DNA of 64,000 bases, from NCBI RefSeq assembly GCF_947488465.1, contig NZ_CANKZA010000005.1, positions 163,762-227,761 on the forward strand, given 5' to 3'. The position numbers and the translations under genes were made by a program. Shown in pieces: positions 20,267 through 30,117 of this stretch. The notes beneath the pieces are model-generated. The model made no database searches, had not been told where the DNA came from, and saw nothing but the letters and a program-made list of their open reading frames with translations. The DNA is from an uncultured Microbacterium sp. (lineage in GTDB: Bacteria > Actinomycetota > Actinomycetes > Actinomycetales > Microbacteriaceae). The stretch's first letter is position 1. Each line of letters begins with the position of its first letter.

Positions 20267-21166
20267 CTACGCGGTGAAGACGCGGAGCGCGCTCGGTGCC
20301 ACATCGATCGACAGCGGAAGCGGGCCCAGCGGGTCGCCGTCCGCGTAGGCAGTCACGCCCGGTGAGGACAACTGCGCCGCGCGGACACGGAACGTCGACA
20401 CCTGCGCAATCGACGTGTGCGTCCCCCGATACACACGGGGGAGCAGGCGCAGAAGCCGGAGCCTGCCGGCGGGACGGACGAGCGTCACGTCGAGGAGTCC
20501 GTCCTCGAGGTCAGCGTCCGGGCAGATCGGGATGCCACCGCCGTAGGTGCGACCGTTGCCGACAGTCGCCATGACATGGTCGCCGGACACGCGTTCGGTG
20601 ACACCGCTGTCGAGGTCCAGTTCCACCTCGAACGGAATGCCGCGCAGACGCACGAACTCCGCGAGGATCGCGATGGTGTAGCGCAGGTGCCCGCGCGGCC
20701 AGGTCATGCGGTTCGCGCGATCGTTGACCTTCGAGTCGAAACCGCTCGCCAGCACCGTGCCGTAGAGCACGGTCGATCCGTCGGGTCGGGTGACCCGAGC
20801 CAGATCGATCGTGCGGGTCCGTCCGGAGATGACGGCATCCGCCGCGGCGTCGGCATCGAGGTCGCGGATGCCGAGAGACGTCGCCAGATCATTGCCGGTC
20901 CCGGTCGGAACGATCCCGAGCGGCACCGCGCTCCCGGCCAGCTCCTGGATCGCCAGCGAAACCGTGCCGTCGCCGCCGGCGACCATGACGGCATCCACCC
21001 CCACCTCCAGCGCCGCTCGCAGGAGAGCGGAAGATTCCGCCGCGCTCCCGCCGGAGATGATGCTGACGCGGATGCCGGCCGCGCGGAGACGCTCGGCGGC
21101 GCGCATTGCCGAGCCCGTGTGCGCACCCGCGCGGGCAGCCGGGTTGGTGAGAAGCGCGACGTCCAT
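20267..21166 (-). CDS. Diacylglycerol kinase family lipid kinase
   Basis: 299 aa. DAGK catalytic motif VAGGDGTVSLAIQEL (about residue 63) and VPTGTGNDLATSLGI are intact; the C-terminal half includes GNGRTYGGGIPICPDADLEDGLLD. Family members phosphorylate diacylglycerol or related lipids. The N-terminus (VALLTNPAARAG) is the standard start of the fold. Convergent with rshA at two bases and 17 bases downstream of kgd, so probably transcribed with kgd. Confidence 0.92.
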   Translation of the reverse strand: MDVALLTNPAARAGAHTGSAMRAAERLRAAGIRVSIISGGSAAESSALLRAALEVGVDAVMVAGGDGTVSLAIQELAGSAVPLGIVPTGTGNDLATSLGIRDLDADAAADAVISGRTRTIDLARVTRPDGSTVLYGTVLASGFDSKVNDRANRMTWPRGHLRYTIAILAEFVRLRGIPFEVELDLDSGVTERVSGDHVMATVGNGRTYGGGIPICPDADLEDGLLDVTLVRPAGRLRLLRLLPRVYRGTHTSIAQVSTFRVRAAQLSSPGVTAYADGDPLGPLPLSIDVAPSALRVFTA

Positions 21167-21183
21167 GTCGTCCGGCGGTGCGG

Positions 21184-24100
21184 TCAGACGGTGAGCGCAG
21201 CTTCCAGGATGGCCGCCTGCTCGCGCGCGTGCACCTTGGGCGATCCCGTCGCAGTGGATGCCGCCGCCGCCCGTGAGACGCAGCGGATGGTCCGTCCGTG
21301 GAGGTGCTTCACGACCTCGAGAGCCACGAACGGCCACGCACCCTGGTTCTCGGGCTCGTCTTGGACCCAGACCAGCTCGGCGTTCGGGTAGCTGTCGATG
21401 ATCGCATTGAGCTGTTCGACCGGTGCCGGGTACAGCTGCTCCAGCCGGACGAGGGCGACCTGAGGATTCGGCTTCTTCTCGAGCTCCGCCGTGAGGTCCC
21501 AGTGGATCTTGCCCGAGTGCAGGAGCACGCGCGTGACGGCGGACGCATCGAGCCCGCGGGAGTCGTTCAACACGGGCTCGAAGCGGCCCGTGGCGAAGTC
21601 CTCGACGCTGCTCGTCGCACCGCGCAAGCGGAGCATCGCCTTCGGTGTGAAGACGATCAGCGGACGGCGGGGCCGCGCGTACGCCTGACGACGGAGGAGG
21701 TGGAAATACGACGCCGGCGTCGACGGGCGAGCGACCGTCATGTTGTCCTGCGCGCACATCTGCAGGTAGCGCTCGATGCGCGCCGACGAGTGGTCCGGGC
21801 CCTGGCCCTCATATCCGTGCGGCAGGAGGAGCACGACACCGGATTGCTGGCCCCACTTCTGCTCGGCGGCCGAGATGTACTCGTCGACGACGGACTGGGC
21901 GCCGTTGGCGAAGTCACCGAACTGGGCCTCCCACAGGGTGAGGGTGTCGGGGCGCTCGACGGAGTAGCCGTACTCGAAGCCCATGGCCGCGTACTCGCTC
22001 AGCAGCGAGTCGTAGACATAGATGCGGCCCTGATTCTCACCGAGGTTGGCCAGCGGAAGCCACTCTTGGCCGTTTGCGCGATCGTGCAACACCGCGTGAC
22101 GCTGGACGAACGTACCGCGGCGGGCATCTTGACCCGCGAGGCGCACATTCGTGCCTTCCATGAGGAGCGAGCCGAAGGCGAGCAGTTCGCCGAAGGCCCA
22201 ATCGACGTTGCCGTTGCGACTCATGTCGCTGCGCTTGTCGAGCAGCTGCTGAAGCTTCGTGTGAACCGTGAAGCCCTCCGGCTTGTTGACGAAGGCGTCG
22301 CCGATCTGACGGACCACATCCGCTCCCACGCCGGTGCTTTCCGGCTCGCCGACGGGGACGTCGATCGGACCCGTCATGGGGGAGACGATGCCGGTGGCAC
22401 CGGTCTCTGCCGCGTGCGTTTCGGCGAAGGCGATCTCGAGGCGATTCTGGAAGTCCTGCTTCGCGTTCTCGTATTCCTCTTCGGTGATATCACCGCGGCC
22501 GACGAGAGACTCGGTGTACAGGCGCCGGACCGAACGCTTGGCCTCGATGAGATTCGTCATGAGGGGCTGCGTCATCGAGGGGTCATCGCCCTCGTTGTGA
22601 CCGCGGCGGCGGTAGCAGACGAGATCAACGATGACGTCGCGGTGGAAGTCCTGGCGGTACCGGAAAGCGAGTTCGGCGACGCGCGCCACGGCCTCCGGGT
22701 CATCGCCGTTGACGTGGAAAATCGGAGCTTGGATCGTCTTGGCGACATCCGTGGCATAGATCGACGTGCGACCGTCCTGGGGGAGTGTCGTGAAACCGAC
22801 CTGATTGTTGACGATCACGTGCACCGTGCCGCCCGTGCGGTAGCCGCGCAACTGCGACATCTGCAGCGTCTCGACCACGACGCCCTGACCGGCGAACGCC
22901 GCGTCGCCGTGGACGAGGATCGGCAGCCACGAGAACGAACCGATCGGCATCCGATCCTGCTTCGCGCGGACGATGCCTTCCAGCACCCCGTCGACGGTCT
23001 CGAGGTGGGACGGGTTCGCAGCGAGGTAGATCGGGAGTTCGTGGCCGGCATCCGAGACGAACGTGCCCTCGGTACCCAGGTGGTACTTGACGTCGCCGGA
23101 TCCGCTCTTGGAGCCGATCGCGACCGACCCCTCGAACTCGCGGAAGATCTGGCTGTAAGTCTTGCCGGCGATGTTGGTGAGCACGTTCAAGCGCCCACGG
23201 TGGGCCATGCCGATCGCGGCGCCGTCGAGCTGCGCACCGGCCGCGCCCTGGAGGATCTCGTCGAGGAGCGGGATGAGAGATTCGCCGCCCTCCAGGCTGA
23301 AGCGCTTCTGGCCGACGTACTTGGTCTGCAGGAACGTCTCGAACGCTTCGGCCTGGTTGAGCTTGTCGAGGATGCGGAGCTGTTCGTCGTGCCCGGGCTT
23401 CTGGTACTTGACCTCGACGTTGGCCTGGAACCAGGCGCGCTGGGCCGGGTCCTGGATGTGCATGTACTCGATGCCGATCGTGCGGCAGTACGAGTCGCGC
23501 AGCACCCCGAGGATCTCGCGCAGCTTCATCAGCCGCTTGCCGCCGAATCCGCCCGTCACGAACTCGCGGTCGAGATCCCAGAACGTCAGTCCGTGGTTCT
23601 CGATCTCGAGATCGGGGTGCGTCCGCTGCATGTACTCGAGCGGGTCGATGTCGGCCATCAGGTGGCCTCGCACGCGGAACGAGTTGATGAGCTCCTGGAC
23701 CCGCGCGGTCTTGTCGACGCGCTCGGCGATGTCGACGTTGATGTCGCCTGCCCAGCGGATCGGCGCGTAGGGGATGCGGAGCGCGGCGAAGATGCCCTCG
23801 TAGAAGCCGCGGCCTCCGGTGAGGAGTTCGTGGACGATCTTGAGGAACTCGCCCGAGCCGGCACCCTGGATGACCCGGTGGTCGTAGGTGCTGGTGAGCG
23901 TGATGGTCTTTCCGATACCGAGCTCCACGAGCGTCTTCTCGCTCGAGCCCTGGAACTCGGCCGGGTACTCGAGGGCGCCGGCGCCGACGATGCAGCCCTG
24001 CCCCTTCATGAGACGGGGGACCGAGTGCACCGTGCCGATGCCGCCCGGGTTCGTCAGCGAGATCGTGGTTCCCTGGAAATCGGCGCCCGTCAGCTTGTTG

Positions 24101-24864
24101 CCCCGGGCGCGCGCGACGAGGTCTTCGTACGACGACAGGAACTCGCTGAACGAGAGCGACTCCGCACGCTTGATGCTGGGCACCATGAGCGCGCGCGATC
24201 CGTCCGGCTTGGGGAGATCGATCGCGATGCCGAGGTTGATGTGCGCCGGAGCGACGACGGACGGCTTGCCGTCGATCTCGGCGTAGGACACGTTCTGGCT
24301 GGGGAACGCCTTGAGCGCTTGGATCAGGGCCCATCCGATGAGGTGCGTGAAGCTGACCTTGCCGCCGCGGGTGCGCCCCATGTGGTTGTTGATCACGATG
24401 CGGTTGTCGATCATGAGCTTGGCCGGGACCGTGCGCACACTCGTCGCCGTCGGAACCGTCAGCGACTCGTCCATGTTCGCGGCGAGCGTCTTGGGCATGC
24501 CGCGCAGCGGAGTGACGACGTCATCGTCGGCGTCGCGCGCCGCAGTGGGCTCTACGGTCGGCGCCTGCGCGGGCACAGGCTGCGGCGAGGCGGGACGTGC
24601 CGTGGTGCGGGCCACCGGCGGCGCACCGATCACGGGGATGGGTGTGGTCACCGGGCGCGGTTCCGTGGCGGCGGGCGATGCGGGGGCTGCCGAGGCCGGG
24701 GCCGATTCGCCTTCTGGCTGATACGCCTCGAGAACAGGCCACCACGCCTTGTCGACCGAGTTGCGGTCCTGGGTGAACTGGTCGTACATGTCGGCGACGA
24801 GCCACTCGTTGGCCCCGAATTCGCCCTCGCTGGAAGTTCCCACGCCGGTCACCTGACTGGACAC
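21184..24864 (-). CDS. kgd: Multifunctional 2-oxoglutarate dehydrogenase E1/E2 (Kgd/OdhA)
   Basis: 1226 aa from the GTG of SSQVTGVGTSSEGEFGANEW, the usual Kgd opening; an ATG six codons earlier lacks a ribosome site. Order: short E1 N-terminal helix (FGANEWLVADMYDQF), Ala/Pro linker (about 55-105), E2-like acyltransferase domain (about 110-345, with YDHRVIQGAGSGEFL), then the thiamine-diphosphate E1 domains (MAHRGRLNVL near residue 590; HGDAAFAGQGVVVETLQ). Converts 2-oxoglutarate to succinyl-CoA or succinate semialdehyde. No lipoyl domain is present, as is normal for this actinobacterial fusion. GarA, its inhibitor, is not in the window. Confidence 0.96.
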   Translation of the reverse strand: MSSQVTGVGTSSEGEFGANEWLVADMYDQFTQDRNSVDKAWWPVLEAYQPEGESAPASAAPASPAATEPRPVTTPIPVIGAPPVARTTARPASPQPVPAQAPTVEPTAARDADDDVVTPLRGMPKTLAANMDESLTVPTATSVRTVPAKLMIDNRIVINNHMGRTRGGKVSFTHLIGWALIQALKAFPSQNVSYAEIDGKPSVVAPAHINLGIAIDLPKPDGSRALMVPSIKRAESLSFSEFLSSYEDLVARARGNKLTGADFQGTTISLTNPGGIGTVHSVPRLMKGQGCIVGAGALEYPAEFQGSSEKTLVELGIGKTITLTSTYDHRVIQGAGSGEFLKIVHELLTGGRGFYEGIFAALRIPYAPIRWAGDINVDIAERVDKTARVQELINSFRVRGHLMADIDPLEYMQRTHPDLEIENHGLTFWDLDREFVTGGFGGKRLMKLREILGVLRDSYCRTIGIEYMHIQDPAQRAWFQANVEVKYQKPGHDEQLRILDKLNQAEAFETFLQTKYVGQKRFSLEGGESLIPLLDEILQGAAGAQLDGAAIGMAHRGRLNVLTNIAGKTYSQIFREFEGSVAIGSKSGSGDVKYHLGTEGTFVSDAGHELPIYLAANPSHLETVDGVLEGIVRAKQDRMPIGSFSWLPILVHGDAAFAGQGVVVETLQMSQLRGYRTGGTVHVIVNNQVGFTTLPQDGRTSIYATDVAKTIQAPIFHVNGDDPEAVARVAELAFRYRQDFHRDVIVDLVCYRRRGHNEGDDPSMTQPLMTNLIEAKRSVRRLYTESLVGRGDITEEEYENAKQDFQNRLEIAFAETHAAETGATGIVSPMTGPIDVPVGEPESTGVGADVVRQIGDAFVNKPEGFTVHTKLQQLLDKRSDMSRNGNVDWAFGELLAFGSLLMEGTNVRLAGQDARRGTFVQRHAVLHDRANGQEWLPLANLGENQGRIYVYDSLLSEYAAMGFEYGYSVERPDTLTLWEAQFGDFANGAQSVVDEYISAAEQKWGQQSGVVLLLPHGYEGQGPDHSSARIERYLQMCAQDNMTVARPSTPASYFHLLRRQAYARPRRPLIVFTPKAMLRLRGATSSVEDFATGRFEPVLNDSRGLDASAVTRVLLHSGKIHWDLTAELEKKPNPQVALVRLEQLYPAPVEQLNAIIDSYPNAELVWVQDEPENQGAWPFVALEVVKHLHGRTIRCVSRAAAASTATGSPKVHAREQAAILEAALTV

Positions 24865-24982
24865 GGTTGCGCCTGCTTTCATCGATGAAGTTCAGATCGT
24901 GCGGAACCGTTGCCAGCCCTCGCGCACACAGCTATCAAGGTTAGCCCAGGAATCCGGCCGCTACCTCGGTTCGAACCCCGAG

Positions 24983-24988
24983 TACCGT
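24983..24988 (+). promoter_or_regulatory. -10 box TACCGT, leaderless promoter of guaB1
   Basis: TACCGT ends six bases before the ATG at 24995. Confidence 0.5.
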
Positions 24989-24994
24989 GGACAT

Positions 24995-26452
24995 ATGCAG
25001 TTCTCCGGCTCGCAACCCACCGTCGACCTGACCTACTCGGACGTCTTCCTCGTCCCCCGACGGTCGGAGGTCACCAGCCGTCTCGACGTCGACCTGTCCC
25101 CGAGGGACGGCACGACAGCGACGATTCCGCTGGTGGCCAGCAACATGAACTCCGTCACCGGTCCGCGGCTGGCCGCCGCGCTCGCCCGCCGCGGCGGACT
25201 CGCCGTGCTCCCTCAGGACATGCCCCTGCAGGAGATCGACGCGGCGATCCGCTGGGTGAAGGAGCAGCCGGCGCAGTGGGACACCCCGATCGTGCTGGGC
25301 CCGGAAGCGACCGTCGCCGAGGCGGCCACGCTCCTTCCGGCCACGGAAGGTCACGGCATCGTCGTCGCCACCGCCCGGGACGCGAGAATCCACGTCGATG
25401 ACATTCTCGGGATCGTGGCGGCGACCCGACTGGCTACGGCGCTCCCGGACGCACGGCTGGGCGACATCGTGCGCGGACGGACGGCATCCATCGATGCGGA
25501 CGACGTCGATGACGCGCGGCACGCGTTCGACCTCATCGTCGCCGCGGAGGCCGAAACTGTGTGCGTCCTGCATCACGGTTTCCTGGTGGGTACCCTCTCG
25601 CGTCGCACCGCGCTGCGCTCGACTCTGTACCAACCGGCCGTGGATGCGAACGGGCGACTGATCGTTGCCGCGGCCGTCGGGATCAACGGCGATGTCGCCG
25701 CCAAAGCCCGCGCGCTCGCCTCGGCCGGGGTCGATGTGCTCGTCGTCGACACCGCTCACGGACATCAAGAGGGGATGCTGCGGGCGCTCCGCACGGTCGC
25801 CGACCTCGACCTCGGCATTCCGATCGCGGCGGGAAACATCGTCACTGCCGAGGGTGCGCAGGACCTCGTCGGCGCCGGCGCGACGATCCTGAAGGTCGGG
25901 GTCGGCCCGGGTGCGATGTGCACGACTCGCATGATGACCGCGGTCGGTCGCCCCCAGTTCTCCGCCGTGCGGGAGACCGCGCAGGCCGCCGCAGAACTCG
26001 GCGCGCACGTCTGGGCCGACGGTGGCATCCGCTACCCCCGTGATGTGGCGTTGGCCCTCGCGGCGGGTGCCGCATCCGTCATGATCGGCTCATGGTTCGC
26101 CGGCACGATCGAAGCGCCCGGAAACCTGCAGACCGACCCGGAGGGTCGCGTGTACAAAGAGTCGTGGGGCATGGCGTCGACCAAGGCCGTGCTCGGCCGT
26201 TTCGGCCGCCTCGACCCCTACGAGCGCGCGCGCAAGGAATTGTTCGCGGAGGGGATCTCGTCGTCGAAGATCTATCTCGACCCGTTGCGGCCGTCGGTGG
26301 AGGACTTGCTCGACATGATCACGTCCGGTGTGCGTTCCTCGTTCACGTACGCGGGAGCGGCGACGGTGGCCGAATTCCACGAGCGTGCGACCGTCGGCCT
26401 GCAGTCGGCCGCCGGATACGAAGAGGGCAAAGCGCTTCCGGTCAGCTGGTAG
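24995..26452 (+). CDS. guaB1: GuaB1 family IMP dehydrogenase-related protein (probable GMP reductase)
   Basis: 485 aa. IMPDH/GMPR barrel with LTYSDVFLVPRRSEV at the start, VDTAHGHQEGM, and the catalytic cysteine in GVGPGAMCTTRMM (about residue 310). Two CBS modules sit in the insertion near residues 95-210. Despite the name, mycobacterial GuaB1 has been shown to act as a CBS-containing GMP reductase. The flap lacks typical IMPDH residues as far as I can see. Divergent from kgd; start set by the TACCGT box. Confidence 0.92.
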   Translation: MQFSGSQPTVDLTYSDVFLVPRRSEVTSRLDVDLSPRDGTTATIPLVASNMNSVTGPRLAAALARRGGLAVLPQDMPLQEIDAAIRWVKEQPAQWDTPIVLGPEATVAEAATLLPATEGHGIVVATARDARIHVDDILGIVAATRLATALPDARLGDIVRGRTASIDADDVDDARHAFDLIVAAEAETVCVLHHGFLVGTLSRRTALRSTLYQPAVDANGRLIVAAAVGINGDVAAKARALASAGVDVLVVDTAHGHQEGMLRALRTVADLDLGIPIAAGNIVTAEGAQDLVGAGATILKVGVGPGAMCTTRMMTAVGRPQFSAVRETAQAAAELGAHVWADGGIRYPRDVALALAAGAASVMIGSWFAGTIEAPGNLQTDPEGRVYKESWGMASTKAVLGRFGRLDPYERARKELFAEGISSSKIYLDPLRPSVEDLLDMITSGVRSSFTYAGAATVAEFHERATVGLQSAAGYEEGKALPVSW

Positions 26453-26566
26453 CACGGAGCGACGAAGGTCGCACGCGTGCCGTAGAATTGTCGGCATAAT
26501 GGACGACCCTCCCAGTAGACGCTCGCCCCACCGACCCTTCCCCTGCACGATCGGGGGTGATGCGTG

Positions 26567-27892
26567 ATGGATTACGTCATGTTGGGCGTGGGGCTGCTCT
26601 TGACAATCGGCACCGGTCTCTTCGTCGCCAGTGAGTTCGCCCTGGTGAATCTCGACCGTGCCGACCTCGAAGCTCGCAGGAATGCCGGTGAATCGCGTCT
26701 GTCGATGACGATCTCGGCGCTGCGGATCACCTCGACGCACCTCTCGAGCGCGCAGTTGGGCATCACGCTCACGACGCTTCTCACCGGGTACACGATGGAG
26801 CCGGCGATCTCGAACCTGCTCCGTCCCGTCCTCACCGGATGGGGTGTACCGGAGGGGGCGGTGAGCCCGATCTCCACCGTCGTCGCGATCACCGTCGCCA
26901 CGATCTTCTCGATGATCCTCGGTGAGCTCGTGCCGAAGAATCTGGCGCTGGCGGTGCCGCGACAGACCGCGAAGGTCGTCATGCCGTTCCAGGTGGCCTT
27001 CACGACGGTGTTCAAGCCGGCCATCGTCGTCCTCAACGGCAGCGCGAACGGCGTGCTGCGCAGCATGGGCGTCGAGCCCAAGGAGGAACTCTCCGGCGCC
27101 CGCACCGCGGAAGAACTGTCGAGCCTCGTGCGTCGCTCGGCCAGCGCCGGTGTGCTGGAGGAAGACACGGCATCTCTGCTGGACCGGACGCTCACTTTCG
27201 CACGCTTGACGACGGCGGACGTGATGACGCCGCGTCCGAGCGTGCATGCGATCGCCGCCGGCGACAGCGTGGAGGACGTCATCCAACTCGCCCGCCGTAC
27301 CGGACACAGCAGGTTCCCCGTCTACGACGACTCGATGGATGACATCACCGGGATCGTCCACCTGAAGCAGGCCATCAGCGTGCCGCGTGACCGCCGCGCG
27401 GACGTGCCGGCAGCCGCGATCGCCGAAGAGCCCCTCCGTGTCCCCGAAGCCGTGCACCTCGATGCGGTCATGTCCGAGCTTCGCGCCCGCGGCTACCAGA
27501 TGGCGATCGTCGTCGACGAGTACGGCGGCACCGCCGGTGTCGTCACGCTGGAAGACCTCGTCGAGGAGATCGTCGGGGAAGTGCTCGATGAGCACGACCG
27601 CAACCGTGCCGGCATCGTCCGTACCGCGGACGGCGTCGTCTTCCCCGGCGACCTGCGCCCGGACGAGCTGCGTGATCGCACCGGCATCCGTGTTCCGGAG
27701 GGTGACGTCTACGACACGGTCGGCGGATACGTCATGTCGACGCTCGAGCGCATTCCGCTCGTCGGCGATGCCATCGAGATCGAGGACGGCACGCTCACCG
27801 TGCAACGGCTCGACGGGCGTCGCGTGGATCGTGTGAGGTTCGTGGCTGCCGCACTGCCGGACGGCGCCGATGACGAGGGGGGTGTGCGATGA
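26567..27892 (+). CDS. CNNM/CorC-family membrane protein with CBS pair (first of two)
   Basis: 441 aa. N-terminal CNNM/DUF21 membrane domain (about 1-195, [20 protein letters not shown] and [15 protein letters not shown]), two CBS motifs (about 215-335, DVMTPRP and [23 protein letters not shown]), and a C-terminal CorC_HlyC domain. The family is linked to Mg2+/Co2+ transport; the 'hemolysin' name is historical. A GTG one codon earlier is possible. A short CCCC/GGGG hairpin covers the GGGGG ribosome site. The downstream gene overlaps by four bases. Confidence 0.92.
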   Translation: MDYVMLGVGLLLTIGTGLFVASEFALVNLDRADLEARRNAGESRLSMTISALRITSTHLSSAQLGITLTTLLTGYTMEPAISNLLRPVLTGWGVPEGAVSPISTVVAITVATIFSMILGELVPKNLALAVPRQTAKVVMPFQVAFTTVFKPAIVVLNGSANGVLRSMGVEPKEELSGARTAEELSSLVRRSASAGVLEEDTASLLDRTLTFARLTTADVMTPRPSVHAIAAGDSVEDVIQLARRTGHSRFPVYDDSMDDITGIVHLKQAISVPRDRRADVPAAAIAEEPLRVPEAVHLDAVMSELRARGYQMAIVVDEYGGTAGVVTLEDLVEEIVGEVLDEHDRNRAGIVRTADGVVFPGDLRPDELRDRTGIRVPEGDVYDTVGGYVMSTLERIPLVGDAIEIEDGTLTVQRLDGRRVDRVRFVAAALPDGADDEGGVR

Positions 27893-28956
27893 GCGACTGG
27901 GCAGGAATTGCGTGGCTCGTCGTGCTGCTGGTCTTCAACGCGTTCTTCGTCGGCGCCGAGTTCGCGGTGATCTCCGCGCGTCGGTCCCAGATCGAGCCGC
28001 TCGTGGAGAGGGGATCCCGCGGAGCGAAGACGGCGCTCTGGGCGATGGAGCATGCGACGCTCATGCTGGCTACGTGTCAGCTGGGCATCACGATCTGCTC
28101 GCTGCTGATCCTGAACGTCTCCGAGCCGGCGATCCATCACCTGCTGGAGGGTCCGCTGGGTCTCACCGGCTGGAGCGAACCTGTGATCGGTGGCGTCGCG
28201 TTCGCGATCGCCCTGGTGCTCGTCTCGTACCTCCACGTCGTGTTCGGCGAGATGATTCCCAAAAACCTCGCGTTCTCGATGCCGGACCGCGCGGTGTTGC
28301 TGCTGGCGACCCCGCTGATGTGGGTGTCGAAGCTGTTCCACCCCGTGATCGCTGTCCTGAACTGGGTGGCCAACCACATCGTGCGCGCCGTGGGTGTGGA
28401 GCCGAAGGATGAGGCGGCCTCGACCTTCACGCTCGACGAGGTCGCCACGATCGTGAACCAGTCCCGCATCGAGGGAGTCCTCAACGACGCCTCCGGCGCT
28501 GTCGCGGCCGCGGTCGAGTTCACCGACAAGAAGGCCCGCGATATCGCGGTGCCGCTGTCGGACCTGGTGACGCTGCCGGAGAGCACGACGCCGGACGACG
28601 TCGAGCGAGCCGTCGCCAAACACGGTTTCTCACGCTATGTGATCGTGGATGCCGAAGGCGCCCCCGTGGGGTACGTGCACCTGAAGGACATCCTCCGCGA
28701 CGCCGAGCGGCCCGATGGCGCCCAGCGCGCGAACGCCCCCATCAAGCCCAAGCGCATCCACCACATGGTGCCCGTGGGCGAGCAGACCGATCTCGAAGAT
28801 GCGCTCGCGCTCATGCGGCGCTCCAGCCGGCACCTCGCTCAGGTGCGCGGAGCGGACGGCTCGGTCACCGCCGTGTTGTTCCTCGAGGACATCATCGAGG
28901 AGCTCGTGGGCGAGGTCCACGATGCGACGCGTCGCGGACACCATTTCGGAAGATAG
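27889..28956 (+). CDS. CNNM/CorC-family membrane protein with CBS pair (second of two)
   Basis: 355 aa, coupled to the previous gene by ATGA. The CNNM part (about 1-190, FVGAEFAVISARRSQIEPL; FGEMIPKNLAFSMPD) and CBS pair (about 205-335, FLEDIIEELVGEVHD) are present, but the C-terminal CorC_HlyC domain found in its neighbour is missing. The tandem pair, long plus short, suggests a heteromeric transporter or two paralogues of differing role. A 14-bp perfect hairpin terminates the operon. Confidence 0.92.
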   Translation: MSDWAGIAWLVVLLVFNAFFVGAEFAVISARRSQIEPLVERGSRGAKTALWAMEHATLMLATCQLGITICSLLILNVSEPAIHHLLEGPLGLTGWSEPVIGGVAFAIALVLVSYLHVVFGEMIPKNLAFSMPDRAVLLLATPLMWVSKLFHPVIAVLNWVANHIVRAVGVEPKDEAASTFTLDEVATIVNQSRIEGVLNDASGAVAAAVEFTDKKARDIAVPLSDLVTLPESTTPDDVERAVAKHGFSRYVIVDAEGAPVGYVHLKDILRDAERPDGAQRANAPIKPKRIHHMVPVGEQTDLEDALALMRRSSRHLAQVRGADGSVTAVLFLEDIIEELVGEVHDATRRGHHFGR

Positions 28957-28960
28957 GTGA

Positions 28961-29001
28961 CGCGATCTGCCCGGCCGCCACCGCAGACCGGGCAGATCGC
29001 G
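28961..29001. terminator. Bidirectional hairpin terminator
   Basis: Perfect 14-bp arms at 28961-28974 and 28988-29001 with a 13-base loop, between convergent stops at 28956 (plus) and 29010 (minus). There is no T-tract, which is common in high-GC actinobacteria. Confidence 0.75.
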
Positions 29002-29009
29002 CCCCGCGC

Positions 29010-30083
29010 TCAGGCGTGTGGGCGGGCCCGCACGTACTGCGGCGGCCAGGGGGCGGCCGCAGGCTCGCCGAGCTCGGTCGCAGCACGCAACGCGAAGTGC
29101 GGATCGCGGAGCCATTCCCGGCCCGCCAAGATGATGTCGGCGTCGCCCGCCGCGAGGATCGCTTCGGCCTGCGGGCCGGAGGTGATCTCGCCCACGGCGC
29201 TCACCGGAAGACCCGTCGCGCGGCGAACCTCGGCGGCGAGTGCGACCTGGTAACCCGGTCCGGTCGTGATGCTCTGGTGGGCCACCAGCCCGCCGGAGGA
29301 GATGTCGAAGAAATCGGCGCCGCGCGCCGCGGCCCAGGTGGCGACGGTCGCCGTCTGAGCGCTGTCCCAGCCGCCCTCAGCCCAATCGGTGCCGGAGAAG
29401 CGGACGAGAATCGCGGCATCCGGAGCGGCAGCACGGACCACATCGACGACCCGCAGCAGGAGACGCGCGCGGTTTTCGAGGGTCCCACCATAGGTATCGG
29501 TGCGCTGGTTCGACAAGGGGGAGAGGAACTGGTGCAGCAGGTAGCCGTGCGCCGCGTGGAGTTCGAGGATCTCGAACCCGGCGGCGACGGAGCGGGTCGC
29601 CGCGTCGCCGAATGCGGCGATGATCCGCTCGATCCCCGCCTCGTCGAGCGCGCTCGGCTCGGCGTACCCCTCGAACGCGATCGCGGACGGAGCGAGCGTC
29701 GACCATCCGCCCTCGGCGACCGGGACCGATCCCCGTCCACCGGCGAACGGCGACCACGTCGAGGCCTTCCGTCCCGCGTGGGCGAGTTGGATGCCGGGGA
29801 TCGCGCCGCGCGCACGGATCGCCGCGACGATCGGGACCCAGGCATCCCGCTGGGCATCGGTCCAGATCCCGACATCTTCGGGAGAGATCCGGCCCTCGGC
29901 GACCACCGCGGTGGCCTCCGCGATGACGGCGCCGGCGCCGCCTGCGGCGAACTGCGCGAGGTGCACGTGATGCCAGTCGTTCGGAACGCCGTCGATCGCG
30001 GAGTACTGACACATCGGCGCGACCCACAGGCGGTTTCGGACCGTGCGCCCGGCCAGGTCGTAGGGGCTCAGCAGCAGGCTCAT
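29010..30083 (-). CDS. Old Yellow Enzyme, YqjM-like NADPH:flavin oxidoreductase
   Basis: 357 aa. Opening LLSPYDLAGRTVRNRLWVAPMCQYSA carries the Cys that tunes FMN in the thermophilic-like/YqjM class. The substrate pair is H..H in LHAAHGYLLHQFLSP, and FSGTDW and the C-terminal phosphate-binding GEITSG and AGRE complete the TIM barrel. Reduces activated alkenes with NADPH; natural substrate unknown. GGAG lies upstream of the ATG. Divergent from nnrD with 34 bases between starts. Confidence 0.92.
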   Translation of the reverse strand: MSLLLSPYDLAGRTVRNRLWVAPMCQYSAIDGVPNDWHHVHLAQFAAGGAGAVIAEATAVVAEGRISPEDVGIWTDAQRDAWVPIVAAIRARGAIPGIQLAHAGRKASTWSPFAGGRGSVPVAEGGWSTLAPSAIAFEGYAEPSALDEAGIERIIAAFGDAATRSVAAGFEILELHAAHGYLLHQFLSPLSNQRTDTYGGTLENRARLLLRVVDVVRAAAPDAAILVRFSGTDWAEGGWDSAQTATVATWAAARGADFFDISSGGLVAHQSITTGPGYQVALAAEVRRATGLPVSAVGEITSGPQAEAILAAGDADIILAGREWLRDPHFALRAATELGEPAAAPWPPQYVRARPHA

Positions 30084-30105
30084 CGTGTGCTCCGGTTCGG
30101 ATCGC

Positions 30106-30111
30106 TAGGGT
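30106..30111 (+). promoter_or_regulatory. -10 box TAGGGT, leaderless promoter of nnrD
   Basis: TAGGGT ends six bases before the ATG at 30118. The complementary strand reads CACCCT over nearly the same bases, so it may also serve the divergent OYE gene. Confidence 0.5.
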
Positions 30112-30117
30112 GGCGCC

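Noticed and set aside
21298..24888. Very long open frame antisense to kgd
   Set aside because: A composition shadow: high GC keeps the reverse frame open; the residues are low in hydrophobic structure and Kgd motifs on the other strand are unmistakable.
24965..24983. tRNA TPsiC-like sequence CTCGGTTCGAACCCCGAG
   Set aside because: The stem does not pair with a seven-base loop in register, and no acceptor, D or anticodon arms can be placed around it; it is a short palindrome in the kgd/guaB1 gap.
26453..26566. Mg2+ or Mn2+ riboswitch (M-box, yybP-ykoY) before the CNNM pair
   Set aside because: None of the conserved elements of either class could be seen in the 114-base leader.
28630..29115. 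Antisense frame across the terminator and OYE end
   Set aside because: Spans a clear hairpin terminator and two gene ends; amino-acid composition is Arg/Ala shadow-like.
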